Shown here: positions 51,454 through 63,012 of the stretch, in pieces
Position numbering within the stretch: the stretch's first letter is position 1
Layout of the letters: every line of letters starts with the position of its first letter
NCBI RefSeq assembly: GCF_002999335.1
Contig: NW_020312127.1
Location: forward strand, 18,443 to 82,442
Length of the DNA: 64,000 bases
Direction: 5' to 3'
Source: Cyclospora cayetanensis
Taxonomy: Eukaryota > Apicomplexa > Conoidasida > Eucoccidiorida > Eimeriidae
Notes under the pieces: model-generated
Databases searched by the model: none
Told to the model about the DNA's origin: nothing
What the model saw: only the letters and a program-made list of their open reading frames with translations
Translations under genes and position numbers: made by a program

Positions 51454-54400
51454 TTATGCATGCCCATAAAGCGAGGCAAATAACTGTTGGAGGTTGCGCA
51501 GTCTTTCTGGTTTGCTCAGTGCAGACCTAAGCAGAAATGCATGCAATGTACGGCCCACACACCACAAAAGCAAGCACTGAACTTTGTGCTTTAGCACCCT
51601 TGCACAAACGCCGGCAGAAAAGGCCACAAAAATTTTAAACGGAAAACTTGGAAACCAAAAAGTTGCAACATTCCCTATTTAGGCGGATGGCTGCTGCGGA
51701 GGTTGTGTCGCTGCCATCGCCACCACTACGATTGTTGCACTGAAAAGTTCTCTTCTCCCGCAGCGATCCATGTTGCGCTGGCTGTTGTTGGTTTGTCTCA
51801 CAAGAGGCCCTTACCATCTGGGATAGTCTATAAGAACAGTCCGCGGGCACCGCACAGCCGATTGACGCTTAAGAGACTCAAGAGCGACAACAGAGGCGAT
51901 TGGAAGGTCCTTGAAGGCTGCTCGATATATACATATACACACATACACACACACAAACACACTTCGACGCCAACGCCTTGAAGCTACAGGCTGAGGCCAG
52001 TCCAACAAACTGTCTTTAATGCTGCTCTACGTCCTTCATTGTGGAAATTGACGTAAAATAGAAGACCTATAATGAGTCGCAATCCCTATTTTTCTATTTT
52101 GTTCAGGCAGCAGCGCGAAAACACTCACTCTCATGAAGCTGCTCCTGCTGCAGTGAGCACTGCGGCAGCAGTAGTAACACGGGCCGTGGCTCTGCAACGT
52201 CTTCGTTGTAGAACTTCAAAAGGCGAAGGTTGCTGATGTCTCGGTTTGCAGCTTCCTTCAGGCAGTGAGATGGTGAGAAAACTGACGCCTGTCTTCCACT
52301 CTTCATGGGTGCTAGACAATGGGCATCATCTAGCAACACAAACAAAGCGTGTACCTCGGTAGGGGCTGCCACTTTGGATTGCAGCTGGGGTTGCTCAGCT
52401 CTATGTGCGACAGAAGGCGACAAGACCCTATTTCCTGTCTGCAGTCCTTCGCTGCTGCTGCACATGCTCATGCGAGCCAAGGCTTTAGGCACCAAAACAC
52501 AAAGGCCGTTGATGTGGCGTTGCGTTGCATCCTCAACAAACAGGGCTGACTTCATCATTTCTTTAGCTGTGCAAGCTGATGACTCGGATGTCAGGCTTTC
52601 TGCTGAGACAGGAGCTGCAGTGCTAGATGCCGCTACAGCTCGCGGCGGGAGGGGATCTCTGGCGGCTTGTTTTTCCACATCCAAGAGTTCGTTCATCAGC
52701 AGCAAAATCGCATTTAAGTCCTCCCTGCTGTGTTCAGTGCTGCAGTTATAGGGGAGCAGTCGCACTTTCTCGCCAAATAACCAGCAACCGCTTCCTCTCT
52801 CGTCTAGAGAGGGGAAGCGGCCGTGGCTAGTGTGGCTAGTCCTGAGCTCTCGCAAGTGGTGCTTTTTACTGCATATAGCCTGGCTGTCTTCAGCAAGAGC
52901 AAGGGATCCGGCTGCTCCCGCAATAACTGTTGGCGATTCGCTTGAATGCTGGAGCATTTGGCTGCCTGCAAAGCCAGCGAGCCGCTGTGTCTCTTGCAGC
53001 AAGTTCCAGTCCTTGTTTGCCTCGTGTAACGTGCCTCTACTACAGCCCTTCACGACGATATCTGCACCGTTCAGACGCATGCAAATGCACATGCAAAGGA
53101 TAAAATATCCCCAAAACACTGCAGAAGTTTCAAGGCCAACAACTTTTGAACTACTCCTCAAAGATACTCCCAACGATCATACAGCAGCGCCAGAAAAAAC
53201 ACAGAAAGTGATATGCAGTTGCGACTCACCAACGAATGCTTCTGTGCATTGCGCTGCGCCCTTGCTGGCTGTCGCACGGGTATTGTGCTTGTTCTTGGCG
53301 TTGCTGCCTGCGGTAATCCATCGGTCTCCGCTGCTGCGAGTGCTGCCTCCGCTACAGCATCCAGCGGCTCTCACCACATGAGACGCACAAGCAACGGAGG
53401 CTGCCATTCGCAGCATCAAGCTGCGTGACGGCGGAGCACTTGCTCCACTAGGCCCTCCTGGAGCTGTCCGTTCTCCGAAAGATGCATTCGAGATTCCTAG
53501 CGCCATTGCTGCTTCTGTTGCTGCTTTGGATGCTGCCTCTATTGCTTCTCGACGGCAAGCTTCTGTCGGCATGCTGAAGACCGTCTGGTCTACTGCTGCT
53601 GCTGCTGCGGCCCCTTTAGTGGTTTCTCCTGTCTCAGCGACTGCTCCTTGTGCGGCAGTGTGCAGAGCATCCAGCAGTAGCTGCTGAACTGCTGCGGAAC
53701 CGCGCAGTAACTGCTGCAATTGTCTCAGGGAGGCATGTTGCAGCAGAGCACTAGCGAAACTCAAGGCCTGATTTGGTGCGAAATCTTCCTTGCGCTGCCT
53801 CCAGTGCTCTGCTATGGATCTATACACCTCAGCACAGCCGGGCTGACAGCGAGTTATTCCCTCCGCGAGAGAAGCGAAGCACAAAGGCGAGAGCGAGGCA
53901 AACGCCGCGCTGTTGAGGCTTTCTTCAATCACAAGGCCTCGCACATAGCCCGCCTGAAGCAAAACTCGCATCAAGACCTGCAGCCGCACGACCAGCAGAG
54001 GCAGAAAGGGCGGCACTATCGCAAGGCAATGCACAAGGAGCTGTGATTATCCAGCGACGGCTCACACAGCGGCCAGTCCACCTGTCTCGCACACCTGCTG
54101 CAAAGCATCTACTGTTTAGGGTGTTAGGCCTGCCTGCGTCTGCCTCGAAGAGAAAAGGAGGCGCTTCTTTTGAAAGTAGGAGAGCATAAAGGACGAGATG
54201 GCGGGAGACGAAAGGCCACAGGCAGCCATGGCCACAAACAGCGGCACAGCAACAGGAGGAGCAGTGGACTGCAACAGTCGCGGAAGCTGTAGCGCTATGC
54301 CAGCTGTTAGACCGGCAGGGAGCTTGCTGCCCCTGGAATGGGCGCTGTTGCAGCATTCCAACGCTTCCAACACGGCGGTAAGAGCCTGAAGGGACGCAAC

Positions 54401-56964
54401 GTACGGGAAGAAATTCTTCTGCGTAAAAATCTTTGAAAAAAAACACAAGAGACTTGATCCCGTTATTAAGAAAGCCAGGAGTCTAGTGAGATCAGCGCTA
54501 GCTCGAAATCCGCCTTGCCGCTTAGCCGGCCACCACGCCATTAGGAGCCTCTCTACCGCTGCATCAGCCCTTGAGCCACCAAGGATCCCAAGGTAGACTT
54601 GACATCGCTAGACACGCAGCATGCTCATCATCGCTAAAGCCACTAGCAGGTAGCGTGAGCTCAGCAGATTCTCTAGTAGAGCCAGGTGTCGGATATCACC
54701 TGGACGCTAAATTGCGGCAGACGGCGAAGAGCAGCGTCCGCGAGAGACGCCAGTAAGTTTTGCACAGTTGAGGCATCCACCAAAGCCGTGCACTGGTGTG
54801 GGAGCTGCTGAAGACTGCAAAGCATCCTTGGATCATGTGCGGCCTGCGATCCGCAGTCAGGGCTCCTACAGCAGTTGTTCTTGTTGTTGTTCTTGTTGTT
54901 CTTGCTGCTGCTGCTGCTGCTGCTGCATCTGCTGCTGCTAGTCTCGAGCTGGTCGTGGAATATCTTGAGCGCGTTTGCTGTGATGCCCAGCTCCCACGCC
55001 GTCATGCTGCACAAGGCCGGGGGAAGCAGCTCCAGCAGCAAGCGATCCCTGAAGGCCATGCATGCTGCTGCTTCCTGCGGTGGTTCTTCCCACCGTTCGA
55101 TTCGACTGAAGGCAGACACGAGGAAGGCAGCGCTGCGGCTGGGGAGAGGCCCCAGAAAGCTTCCATAGGGGGGAAGGAAGCTCTTGGACAGGATGGCTGG
55201 CTCACTCCGCGTGCTGCTGTGGTTCTCTCCCCCGCTGTGCCCCCTCTGAAGAGCCTCGGGAAGGCCTTTGAGGATCTCCGACACTCGGGTAGCAAGCGAA
55301 GTCAAGAGACACACAGTAGGACGTCGGTAGCCGACCTCCAGGAGAGGCTGCGAAGCAGCGCAAACGGCAAGCGAGGCGAGTTGCGGCAGCTGCAGTTGCT
55401 GCAGAACGGGTGGAAGCAGTAGAAGCCGCAGCAACAAGTCCTGCGTCGTCTTATGAGCAACTCGAGCCGCTGTAAAACACTCAAGCAGCGGCAATGCCCA
55501 CTTGCTTGCTGCTGCCGCCTGAGCCGTAGCTTTTTCTGCAGCTGGCTCGGAGGCTCTCCTCGCGTCGAGCTGCTGCAAGGCTTCCTCAAGGGCTGCGACG
55601 ATCGAGGGGATGTTGCAAACCAACAAGTCCGTGTGCGGGATACGCAGCTGCAGCACACGCAAAGACGGAGCATCCGCACGGAGGCGTCGCTTGTGTGCAA
55701 CACAGCAAGAAGCGGCAGCAGTCCTCCCTTGAACTTTAGGGGAGAAAATCTTCCTAGCAGAGAGAGCACCAAAAGCTCGCTAGAAGAGTCGGCGTTGAGA
55801 TTGTCGGGGCATTTTACGAACAGTGCGGAAAGCATCGGCAGCGCTGGCAAGTAAAGAGACAGGGAGACAGCCTGTTTTCCTCGTTTGCAGCACAAGAGCT
55901 CCCTCGATCGCTCCAAGCTGCGCAAAGGCTCTCCCAGCAGGTCGCCCTTCTGCAGCTGCAGCTGCAACTGCTTCAACAAGCACTTCAGGAGAAACTTCTG
56001 CAAGGACAGAGGCCTGAGCTTGTTCACGCAGCAATCGCAATACATGCCGTCTCGCTGTCGCTGCTGCTGCTGATGGTGTTGCTGATGGTGTTACTACTGT
56101 TGCTGATGGTGTTGCTGATGGTGTTACTACTGTTGCTGATGGTGTTGCTGATGGTGTTGCTGATGATGTTACTACTGTTGTTGATGGTGTTGCTGATGGT
56201 GTTGCTGATGGTGTTGCTGATGGTGTTGCTGATGAGGCGTTCTCTTTCTCGGGGGCAGTAGGCCCAGGAGAGCAGGAGGCTTCATCCTGCTGATCAAGCC
56301 ACTCCCTTCGCTGCGTCTGATGCATCTGCTGGGAAAACTCGTCGAGCTGCTGCAAATGTCGCTGTTCGAGAACCCCGTCTAAGAGCGCAGCGGTGCAGGG
56401 AGGCGTGCAGCTGTTGTTGATGCGGTTGCCGCCACTGTCACAGGCCGCGTGGGGGGGTTCACCATTTTCGTGGTTCAAGAAGAGAGAGGCACCTCCATCG
56501 AATTCTGTTTCCCACACGAATTCAAACAGTGCGTCTTCATCGGGTGCAGCTTGTTCTTGTTGCTCCCAGTGCAGATGCTCTTGCGAGTGCTGCTCCTGGG
56601 GGAAAGTTTCTTGACTCTGTGTCTGTAGGGTGCTGGGGTTGCCTTTGCTGCTGCCGCTGAAGGACGCAGACATCAGCCACAGAGCTGACACGCCACTGAG
56701 CGGCAACGGAGGAAGGAGTGAATTTGCTGCTCCTGCTGCTGCTGCTCCTCTTCTTGCTGCTGCTCTTGCTGCTGAAGGGCACGAGAAGGGGCAACTGCTT
56801 CTCCTCTTGAGCACCGTCCCGCAGCACCGAGTCGCTGAGATTCGGCAGGAGGTTGTGGCTTGGCGGCCGTCTGCAGAGCCTCTAAAATGAGCTGCAAGCG
56901 CACATTGGGAGGGCAGGAGGAGGAGGGGTGAGGCGGCGCATGCCCTGGCTAGCACAGGAGGCAT
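51454..56964 (-). CDS. RAP-domain protein, probably organellar RNA-binding
   Basis: The three C-terminal exons are well defined: 52129-53061, 51815-51917 and 51454-51526, with phases agreeing. Together they read HALFVLLDDAHCLAP, then LESLKRQSAVRCPRTVLIDYPRW, then SALSKPERLRNLQQLFASLY and a stop. The second and third blocks match the end of a RAP domain (Leu-rich helix, hydrophobic strand, Trp, then a Leu helix). Upstream coding blocks at about 53230-54030, 54170-54430, 54480-54590, 54700-55690 and 55800-56964 encode Leu/Ala-rich helical repeats like those of FASTK/RAP proteins; their exact junctions are not fixed. The ATG at 56964 begins a possible mitochondrial presequence (MPPVLARACAASPLLLLPSQ). 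RAP proteins usually act on organellar RNA; apicomplexans have many. The first exon carries an ATPS repeat. Confidence 0.72.
51922..51961. repeat. CA/TA dinucleotide tract
   Basis: Imperfect ACATACAC run in the intron preceding the RAP-domain penultimate exon, immediately upstream of its acceptor on the - strand. Confidence 0.75.
56070..56234 (-). repeat. 12-bp-based tandem repeat coding for ATPS/TVVT
   Basis: Units of GCTGATGGTGTT interspersed with ACTACTGTT on the + strand. On the - strand they encode repeated ATPS with TVVT interruptions in the first exon of the RAP-domain gene. Confidence 0.9.
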
Positions 56965-57883
56965 TTCCGTAGCGAGAAGGCCCTCGAGAGTTTTCGAGCC
57001 GGGGAAAATCCTTGAAGAGTTTGGCAGCCATCGGCGAGAGGCAGCTGCTGCTTGAGCGCAGTAACCCCGAAGAATGCGCGCTCCTTGCCTAAGAAGCGGG
57101 AGGTGGCGTCAAATGCGTCGATCTTCTCCGGAGCAGGAAGGTGATACCACTCCCCCCATCCCGCGGAGAGGCTTCCCCATTGAAATGCAGCTGAGCCACC
57201 CTCCAAAATCCCATGGGGCCCCCTATGGGGCCCCTCAAGAGTTCGAACTGGCCGTTGCTGGAAGGAGGTGCTGCAATGCGGAGGCTTCGATGGAGAAGAG
57301 CCTTCCTTGGAAGGCAGGCACGCTCTCGCGCTTGCCGCTTCGCTAGTCCCCCCTCCGTCTTAGGATTAAGCACCACTTACTGAATATTATTTCGGTTTTA
57401 AATAATTCCCTCCTGAGACTCCCTCTCAGAGGTACCCCGCGGTGTGCCCTCTCAGAGTACAACCCTGGAGCGCCACGGTCGGGGGGGCCCCAAGTGAAGC
57501 GTGCCAGTTATTGCAACACCCCGGAGAGGTGTTGCCTCATCAGCCGTCTGCTCAAATGCGCTTATTCTGTGCATTTTCGTGTCATGCGGGAGAGCACACA
57601 CTTGGCGAAAAACCGCGATTCAAGCGCCACCACCACCACCACCCTCTTATATCCCCAAAGCTGCCCGGTGAACCCCCCTCTCTCACCCTGTTTTCGCTGC
57701 TGCTCTGTACGACACCAGACAAGGCAACCCACGCAGCGTAAACTAAAAGCTGCACCTGGAGGTTCGAGGCCTCCAGACACGCGCGCAAACTCCATCTACG
57801 TAAGAACTATCTGAGCCAGTCTTGCAGCAGTTGCCTCCTCACAGCTGCCGCCACTCCCTCCCTACAGGGAATCCTGACCTACA
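56965..57883. promoter_or_regulatory. divergent spacer with GGGGCCCC palindromes and conflicting ORFs
   Basis: Lies between the RAP gene (-) and the Ser-rich gene (+). Palindromes occur at about 57215-57222, 57227-57234 and 57480-57491. A - strand frame from about 57360 to 56949 is open for some 136 codons without any Met (contains GWGEWYHLPAPEKIDAFD and KERAFFGVTALKQQLPLADG), while a + frame 57074-57346 starts with ATG and encodes 90 residues. One could be a real exon; I cannot choose. Confidence 0.4.
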
Positions 57884-60417
57884 ATGCAGGCGCTGCCTGG
57901 CCGCAAGCGTCGGATTTCCTCCATTGCGGCCGTCCGCACGCGATTGAGGGTTCATCAGCAACACCACGAGCAGCAGCAGCACGAGCTGCACTGCGTCCAG
58001 CAACGATACGTGGTCGCTCCTAGGGCATTCGCGAAATCAGCAGATCTCGTAAACAGCTCATCGATCCCTGGCTGCCAGACACCAGGCTGCCAGGGTCGCA
58101 GCTGCAGCAACCCTGGCAGCAGGAGTGGCAACATCAACTCTAGCAGCAGCAGCACTTGCAGCAGCAGTAGCAGCCTGCCGCGTCTGCAAGCGCTGCCCTC
58201 ACGCAACAACAGCAGCGGCAACAGCGACAAGAACATCGCACAATCTGTCTCTCCTTCGCTAGTACACAGCAAAAGTCAGCGGAACTGCCTTAGTGGCGTT
58301 GGCAGCAGCAGCAGCAGCAGCACCTCCTCCCTGCGTCGGCTGAATCCAGAAAATTTTGTGGGCACCCGTCTTTCAAGAAGCAGCAGCAGTCTCGCCAGTA
58401 CAGCAGCGACCAGCAGCACGCTTAGCTTGGGAGTGCCTTTCTCAAGGCAACAACGGCAGTCAGAAGGGCAGCAGCCGTGGTTTGCGCATCGGCACGGGGG
58501 GTTCCTCAGGCATCACAGACAAGCCTCTGAAGACTATAGCGGTGGCTGCAGTACAGCTGGCCACAGCGAAGCAGCTGAGCATCAGCAGGAGCAGGAGGAG
58601 GGGGAACGAGGAAGAAGTGACCTTGGCGTGGCGGCAGAGGCTGCCAGTGGGAGTCTCAGCACGCGGTCTGTGTCTCGAGTAGGCACTGTCGAGTTTTCAG
58701 CGAAAGCTGACTCCTGTTTTCTTCCAGCTTCAGCTCTCCCTAGCGAGGTTCCCCCCGCAGCAGAAGCTGCAACGCAGCCATCTGCGCAAGCAGCGGAGTT
58801 TGTTTCACGCGTCGTGCCTGCTTCCAGTGCAGCAGGAGATTCCGAGCGGCACTTAGCTGCATCGAAGCAGCTAAGTGCGCTGTCTCCTGGCGAGGGTAGC
58901 TGCAGTTGGATACACCACCTCTACGAGTGCCTGCATCGCCGTGGAAGACACGGCCAGCGTCCAGGCTCTATTCTTGCATCAACGGCAGCCCAGGCACAAC
59001 ACCACCAGCAGCTGCAGCTGCTGGTGCAACAGAATGAGGAAGGGGAGGAGCCGCACAAGCAGAGGCAGCCGAGGCTCAGCACCGATTCCATCGTGGCCGC
59101 CCCTACAGTGAAGAGGAGGTGAGACTGCACTAAGAAGTTCTTCTTGGCGCTTCTATCGCAGGAAAAGCCTTTGTAGTCTGCTGCAGCTGAGGAGGTAAAG
59201 GGGCGTTGAGAAATGCAGAAAACATCTCCATGCCGGCAAGAATCACGGAGAGCAGAGCGAGACATAAGCGGAGAGCAGCACTGAATATACACCCGGAGCC
59301 TAGTAGGAAGGCTGCTGCGAAGGAGGGAAAGAGGTCTGGGGTTGCGCGGAGGACGCCACACGATAGCTACGGGGAAGGGAGGGAGGAAAAAAGAAGACAA
59401 TGGAAAAGACAGAAAAAGATCTAGCGGGACGGATACAGCCCTACATTTGCTCGTCGATGGAACAGTGTATGTGCTGCTGCTGTGGTTTGCGCGTCTCTCA
59501 GCTCAGATGCATCAGATCTTGGCGGAGTCTTCTTGAGTGCCTCCGACAGCACGCAGCAGCATGCTGCTGCAGCAGACTGTGGTGGTCTTGCATCTTTGCG
59601 TTGGCTGGAGCAAGAGCACCTTCCTCGCAGCCACGCGAGCAGCAGCAGGCGCTGTAAATCGGCAACTGCACAGCTGTGTGGGCGCTTTCGTAGTGCCGTT
59701 GCTGCTGCTCGCAGTACTGCAGCCCTTGAAGCGCAGAGTCTGCAGCTGCTGCTGCAGCTGCTTCTGCAACGCAGGGTGGACACTGCAGTGGCCTTAAGCA
59801 AGAGGAACAGCAACAAAAAGGCCCACGCCAGGAAACACCACCCTCTCTTCGATGGCATCCCCAGGGATGTTGCTGCGCAGCTGCTGCCCTCGCCAGTTGC
59901 TGCTGTTGCCATGCTTGCTGCAGCAGAAGCAGCAGCAGATCCATCTTCTCAAGACTACGAGGGTTATGGCGCTTCCCCCGGCGAGGAGCAGGAACGACAA
60001 AGTTCCCAAGCCTCCGTACCGGATGAGACGGCCAGCAACAAGTGCGACCTAGTGCGCGCAGAACTAGCAGTAAACGCATTCAAGAGCAAATGCGGGCTAA
60101 TGCTGCCACAGCAGCTTTGCCTGGGCCCTATGGAAGCGGGTGCTGTCGTTGTTGGTCGTCTGTTGCTGCCACGGCAGCACCAAGAAGAGCAGCAAGGGGA
60201 ACGGCCGCCGCATGTAGAGCGCAGCGGGGTGCGCTTAGTTATTGGTGAAGAATTATGGAATGTGTTGCTGCCTCTCTTCAGCCATCACATCCGACCGCAG
60301 CCGCAGCACCAACAGTCGAAGAGGCTTCCTCCGCTGCTGGTCGTACGGCCGCAGCTCCTGTGTCTACAGAGCCGGCAGCAACTACTCGCACACGATGGAG
60401 TCTTTGGGATCGTTTAA
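57884..60417 (+). CDS. Ser-rich hypothetical protein, 716 aa, two exons
   Basis: Exon 1 (57884-59118) and exon 2 (59502-60417) join in phase by a GTGAGA donor and a CGTCTCTCAG acceptor, giving 716 residues. The N-terminal 200 residues are Ser/Asn/Gln-rich. The second exon encodes a more ordered part: Ala/Leu helices (LQLLLQLLLQRRVDTAVALS), HPLFDGIPRDVAAQLLPSPV, and a C-terminal segment with CLGPMEAGAVVVGRLLLP and VRLVIGEELWNVLLPLF. No family is recognised. The basic start (LPGRKRRISS) and long disordered head are compatible with a regulatory or chromatin protein, without evidence. Confidence 0.65.
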
Positions 60418-61071
60418 AATCCGTGTTAAAACCTGCAACTGTGCTGTGTCTGACTGCTGCTAGTGCGGTGGTGTGACCCCTCAAAACTGTAACGTATACT
60501 CTGTTCCCATAGGGACACCAAACAACAGTGGCTCATAGAACTGTGGCCAGCGCAGGAGTCAAGGCGCGAGTCGGAAAGGTACAGCCAAAGCGCCCAAAGG
60601 CGGCACACTTGTGCCTCCGTATCATGCTATATGCATTCTAAATGTTGTAAGTGCAAGTCAAAACAAGGTGCAGCTGCCAAAGCAGTGTATGCGTGTATAC
60701 TGCCTCGCTTGTTGCTTTTGCAAACCACGAGGAACGCACGCTATGGCCGCAGTCCCCACAGTTCCGCGTGACTGCATCCGGTTCTGCTTCTGCAAGCGCA
60801 CCATCGAAATCAATTCGATACGTAGTGTTACAGCTCACTGCTGCATCTTAAGCCGATAGCTGCTTACCTTGGCAAACGGCTGTTCAAGAAGCTCCCATGA
60901 CGGCGAGCAGTTGCCGTGCGATTTCCAGATCCAGCAGGCGCACGACGAACCGCATTTTTTAGCTGCTGAGTCGCTTTTTGCCACAGCATCTCCAAAGAGG
61001 TTACAACTGAACCAGCCAAGTATGCTATAGATGTGAACAGTCCAACAATAGCCATAGCTGGAAGAGGTCAA
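60418..61071. other. intergenic, nothing recognised
   Basis: Spacer between convergent genes (Ser-rich protein + and b5 reductase -). Short frames only. Confidence 0.45.
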
Positions 61072-63012
61072 CTAGAAGCAAAAGATGTCTTCTCTATCAT
61101 AGCCAACTTCGGCAAGATTTCGAAGACACGCATTCTCGATCATTGCGCGAGGCCCGCAACACATCACCAAAGTGTCGACTGAAGGGGGGGGCAAGTGGCC
61201 TTGAATCATCTCTTTTGAAATAAAACCGGAAGAATACTTCCAGCCCGCAGGCGGAAACTCCAGGGTGTACCATACACTGAGACGGTCGGGGTATTCGTTT
61301 TCTAGCTCCTCGATCTCTGTCAGCAGAAGCATCCATCCACAGCGCAAAAATCGACTCTAGGGAGCAGAAACGGACCAAAGAGGAGGAGCAGACGATGTGA
61401 AACGCAACCAAGCACCCAAAACGGGAAAATCGACATACAAACCTTTCCTGGGAGCCCAAAGACAGATGCAGAAGTACACTTTCTAGGATAGCAAATAAGC
61501 TGACGCGTCAGCAGCAGGACGCACAGACATGATGGCACAGGCAGAGGCACGCAAACGCTGCGGTAGCTATGGTCTGTGCAACATGAGAGGGAGCAACCAC
61601 CGTATCATGACCCTTCCTCTGTGCCCGCGGCTAACCATCTCTAAGCAGAATATCTTCTTCTCTTTTATTTGCATATACGAGGAAGAGCTGCGTCGGATCT
61701 GCGTGGTCCTCAAGCACCCTCCGGATGAGCTGAAAGATGGGTGTTATGCCCGTGCCGCCAGCAAGTAGGCCCACTTTTTTCTTGGAAGTGACTCGGGAAG
61801 CTAACGAGAAGGAACCCCGCCCGTTGTATTTGGCCTTGCTGTACATCAAACAGATAAGCGGAAAACAGTGGCAGACGATCCACACATCAAGCGACACAAA
61901 CAAAAAGTACTGGTGCTGAGGACCTTAACATACAACATGTCCTTACCCGAAAGGCCCCTGTACGTCAATTTTATCTCCGATTTGGAGGGTTTGCAAGAAC
62001 TGCGACATTTTGCCTCCGTCAAGAAAGGGCGGGACTTGCTGCTTGCTGTACACCTTCACCACGAGTTCCACGGTTCCCCTGGCGGTGCTAGACGAAACTG
62101 GGGAGTACTTCCGGGATATCTCTTTTGCTGACGACTCGAGGTCTGGCTTACCATTCCTGAGTAGAGCACAGGGAAGCAGCAATATGACGGGTCCATGGGC
62201 AATCAGCGAGAGGAGAAAAGGGAGAGGAGTTCATGCGCCATGAAGACTTGGAAGATGGTGCCAGCGGAGAATGAAGAACACTGCAACTAAGAGGCAAAGG
62301 CAAAATGCACCAAGAGGGGCCCGGGAGGAGATAGACAGATGAATACGATGGTGCGGTTCGAAGAAGCGACGGTCAGGAGAAAGGACTGGCAGGCAGAGAA
62401 AAAGAGGGGAGCAGGCAAAAGGGGTAAGCGATGGAAGAACAGAGCTAGGGAAGGGAGAAGTTGACTGTGGAGGAGCACCATTCTCCGGGTACTACTCCGG
62501 GGACGTTGGGGCCAAACACCTTAAGATGCTGTCCCACGGGGAGGCCTAATGGTTGGTTGGGGTCTTGCAACGCAAAGAGAAAGCGGTAGGTGTCTGGGGA
62601 CACTTCGGTCTTGTCAACGAGACGCATTTGCTTTCTCTCTCTGCATAGAAAAGGCTCCACGTGCTTGGGTCGCAAAAGTTGCCAGATGACGGCTCCCCCC
62701 GCTGCAAAAATGAGCGCCGAAGTCCGGAGCACACACAAGCATCCGAGTTAGTTTGACCAGAATGGCTGGTAGGCAGAAAAGAAAGTACTGTTTGCAAAGA
62801 AAATTCAAAATAGTGCTCTTCGTTTCGACGATTGGTGGCCACTCTGGCAACCCCGCAAGCAGTTGCACCGCAGCCTTCACCCGATGAGCAAACCTAAGTC
62901 ATGCAATAGAGCTGCTTCTAATGCTACACAGTGGCTCTAATTTACCGGCCAAACATGCTGCAACGACAACCACGGCCACCATGAGCGACAAGTCCAGCGA
63001 AAGGTCTTTCAT
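61072..63012 (-). CDS. CYB5R: NADH-cytochrome b5 reductase
   Basis: Five exons: 62946-63012, 62479-62701, 61947-62156, 61636-61838 and 61072-61316; 315 residues, all phases consistent. Residues 8-30 form a membrane anchor ([13 protein letters not shown]). The FAD domain has [13 protein letters not shown] and the flavin motif RKYSPVS, then ELVVKVY and GGKMSQFL. The NADH domain has [35 protein letters not shown] and the CCGPRAMI motif. The length and order match cytochrome b5 reductases, which pass electrons from NADH to cytochrome b5 at the ER or outer mitochondrial membrane for fatty-acid desaturation and similar reactions. A b5-domain protein lies at 41.7-43.8 kb. Confidence 0.95.

Noticed and set aside
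57740..57785. Hairpin GGAGGTTCGAGGCCTCC resembling a tRNA T-arm
   Set aside because: No matching acceptor stem or anticodon arm upstream; taken as a chance palindrome.
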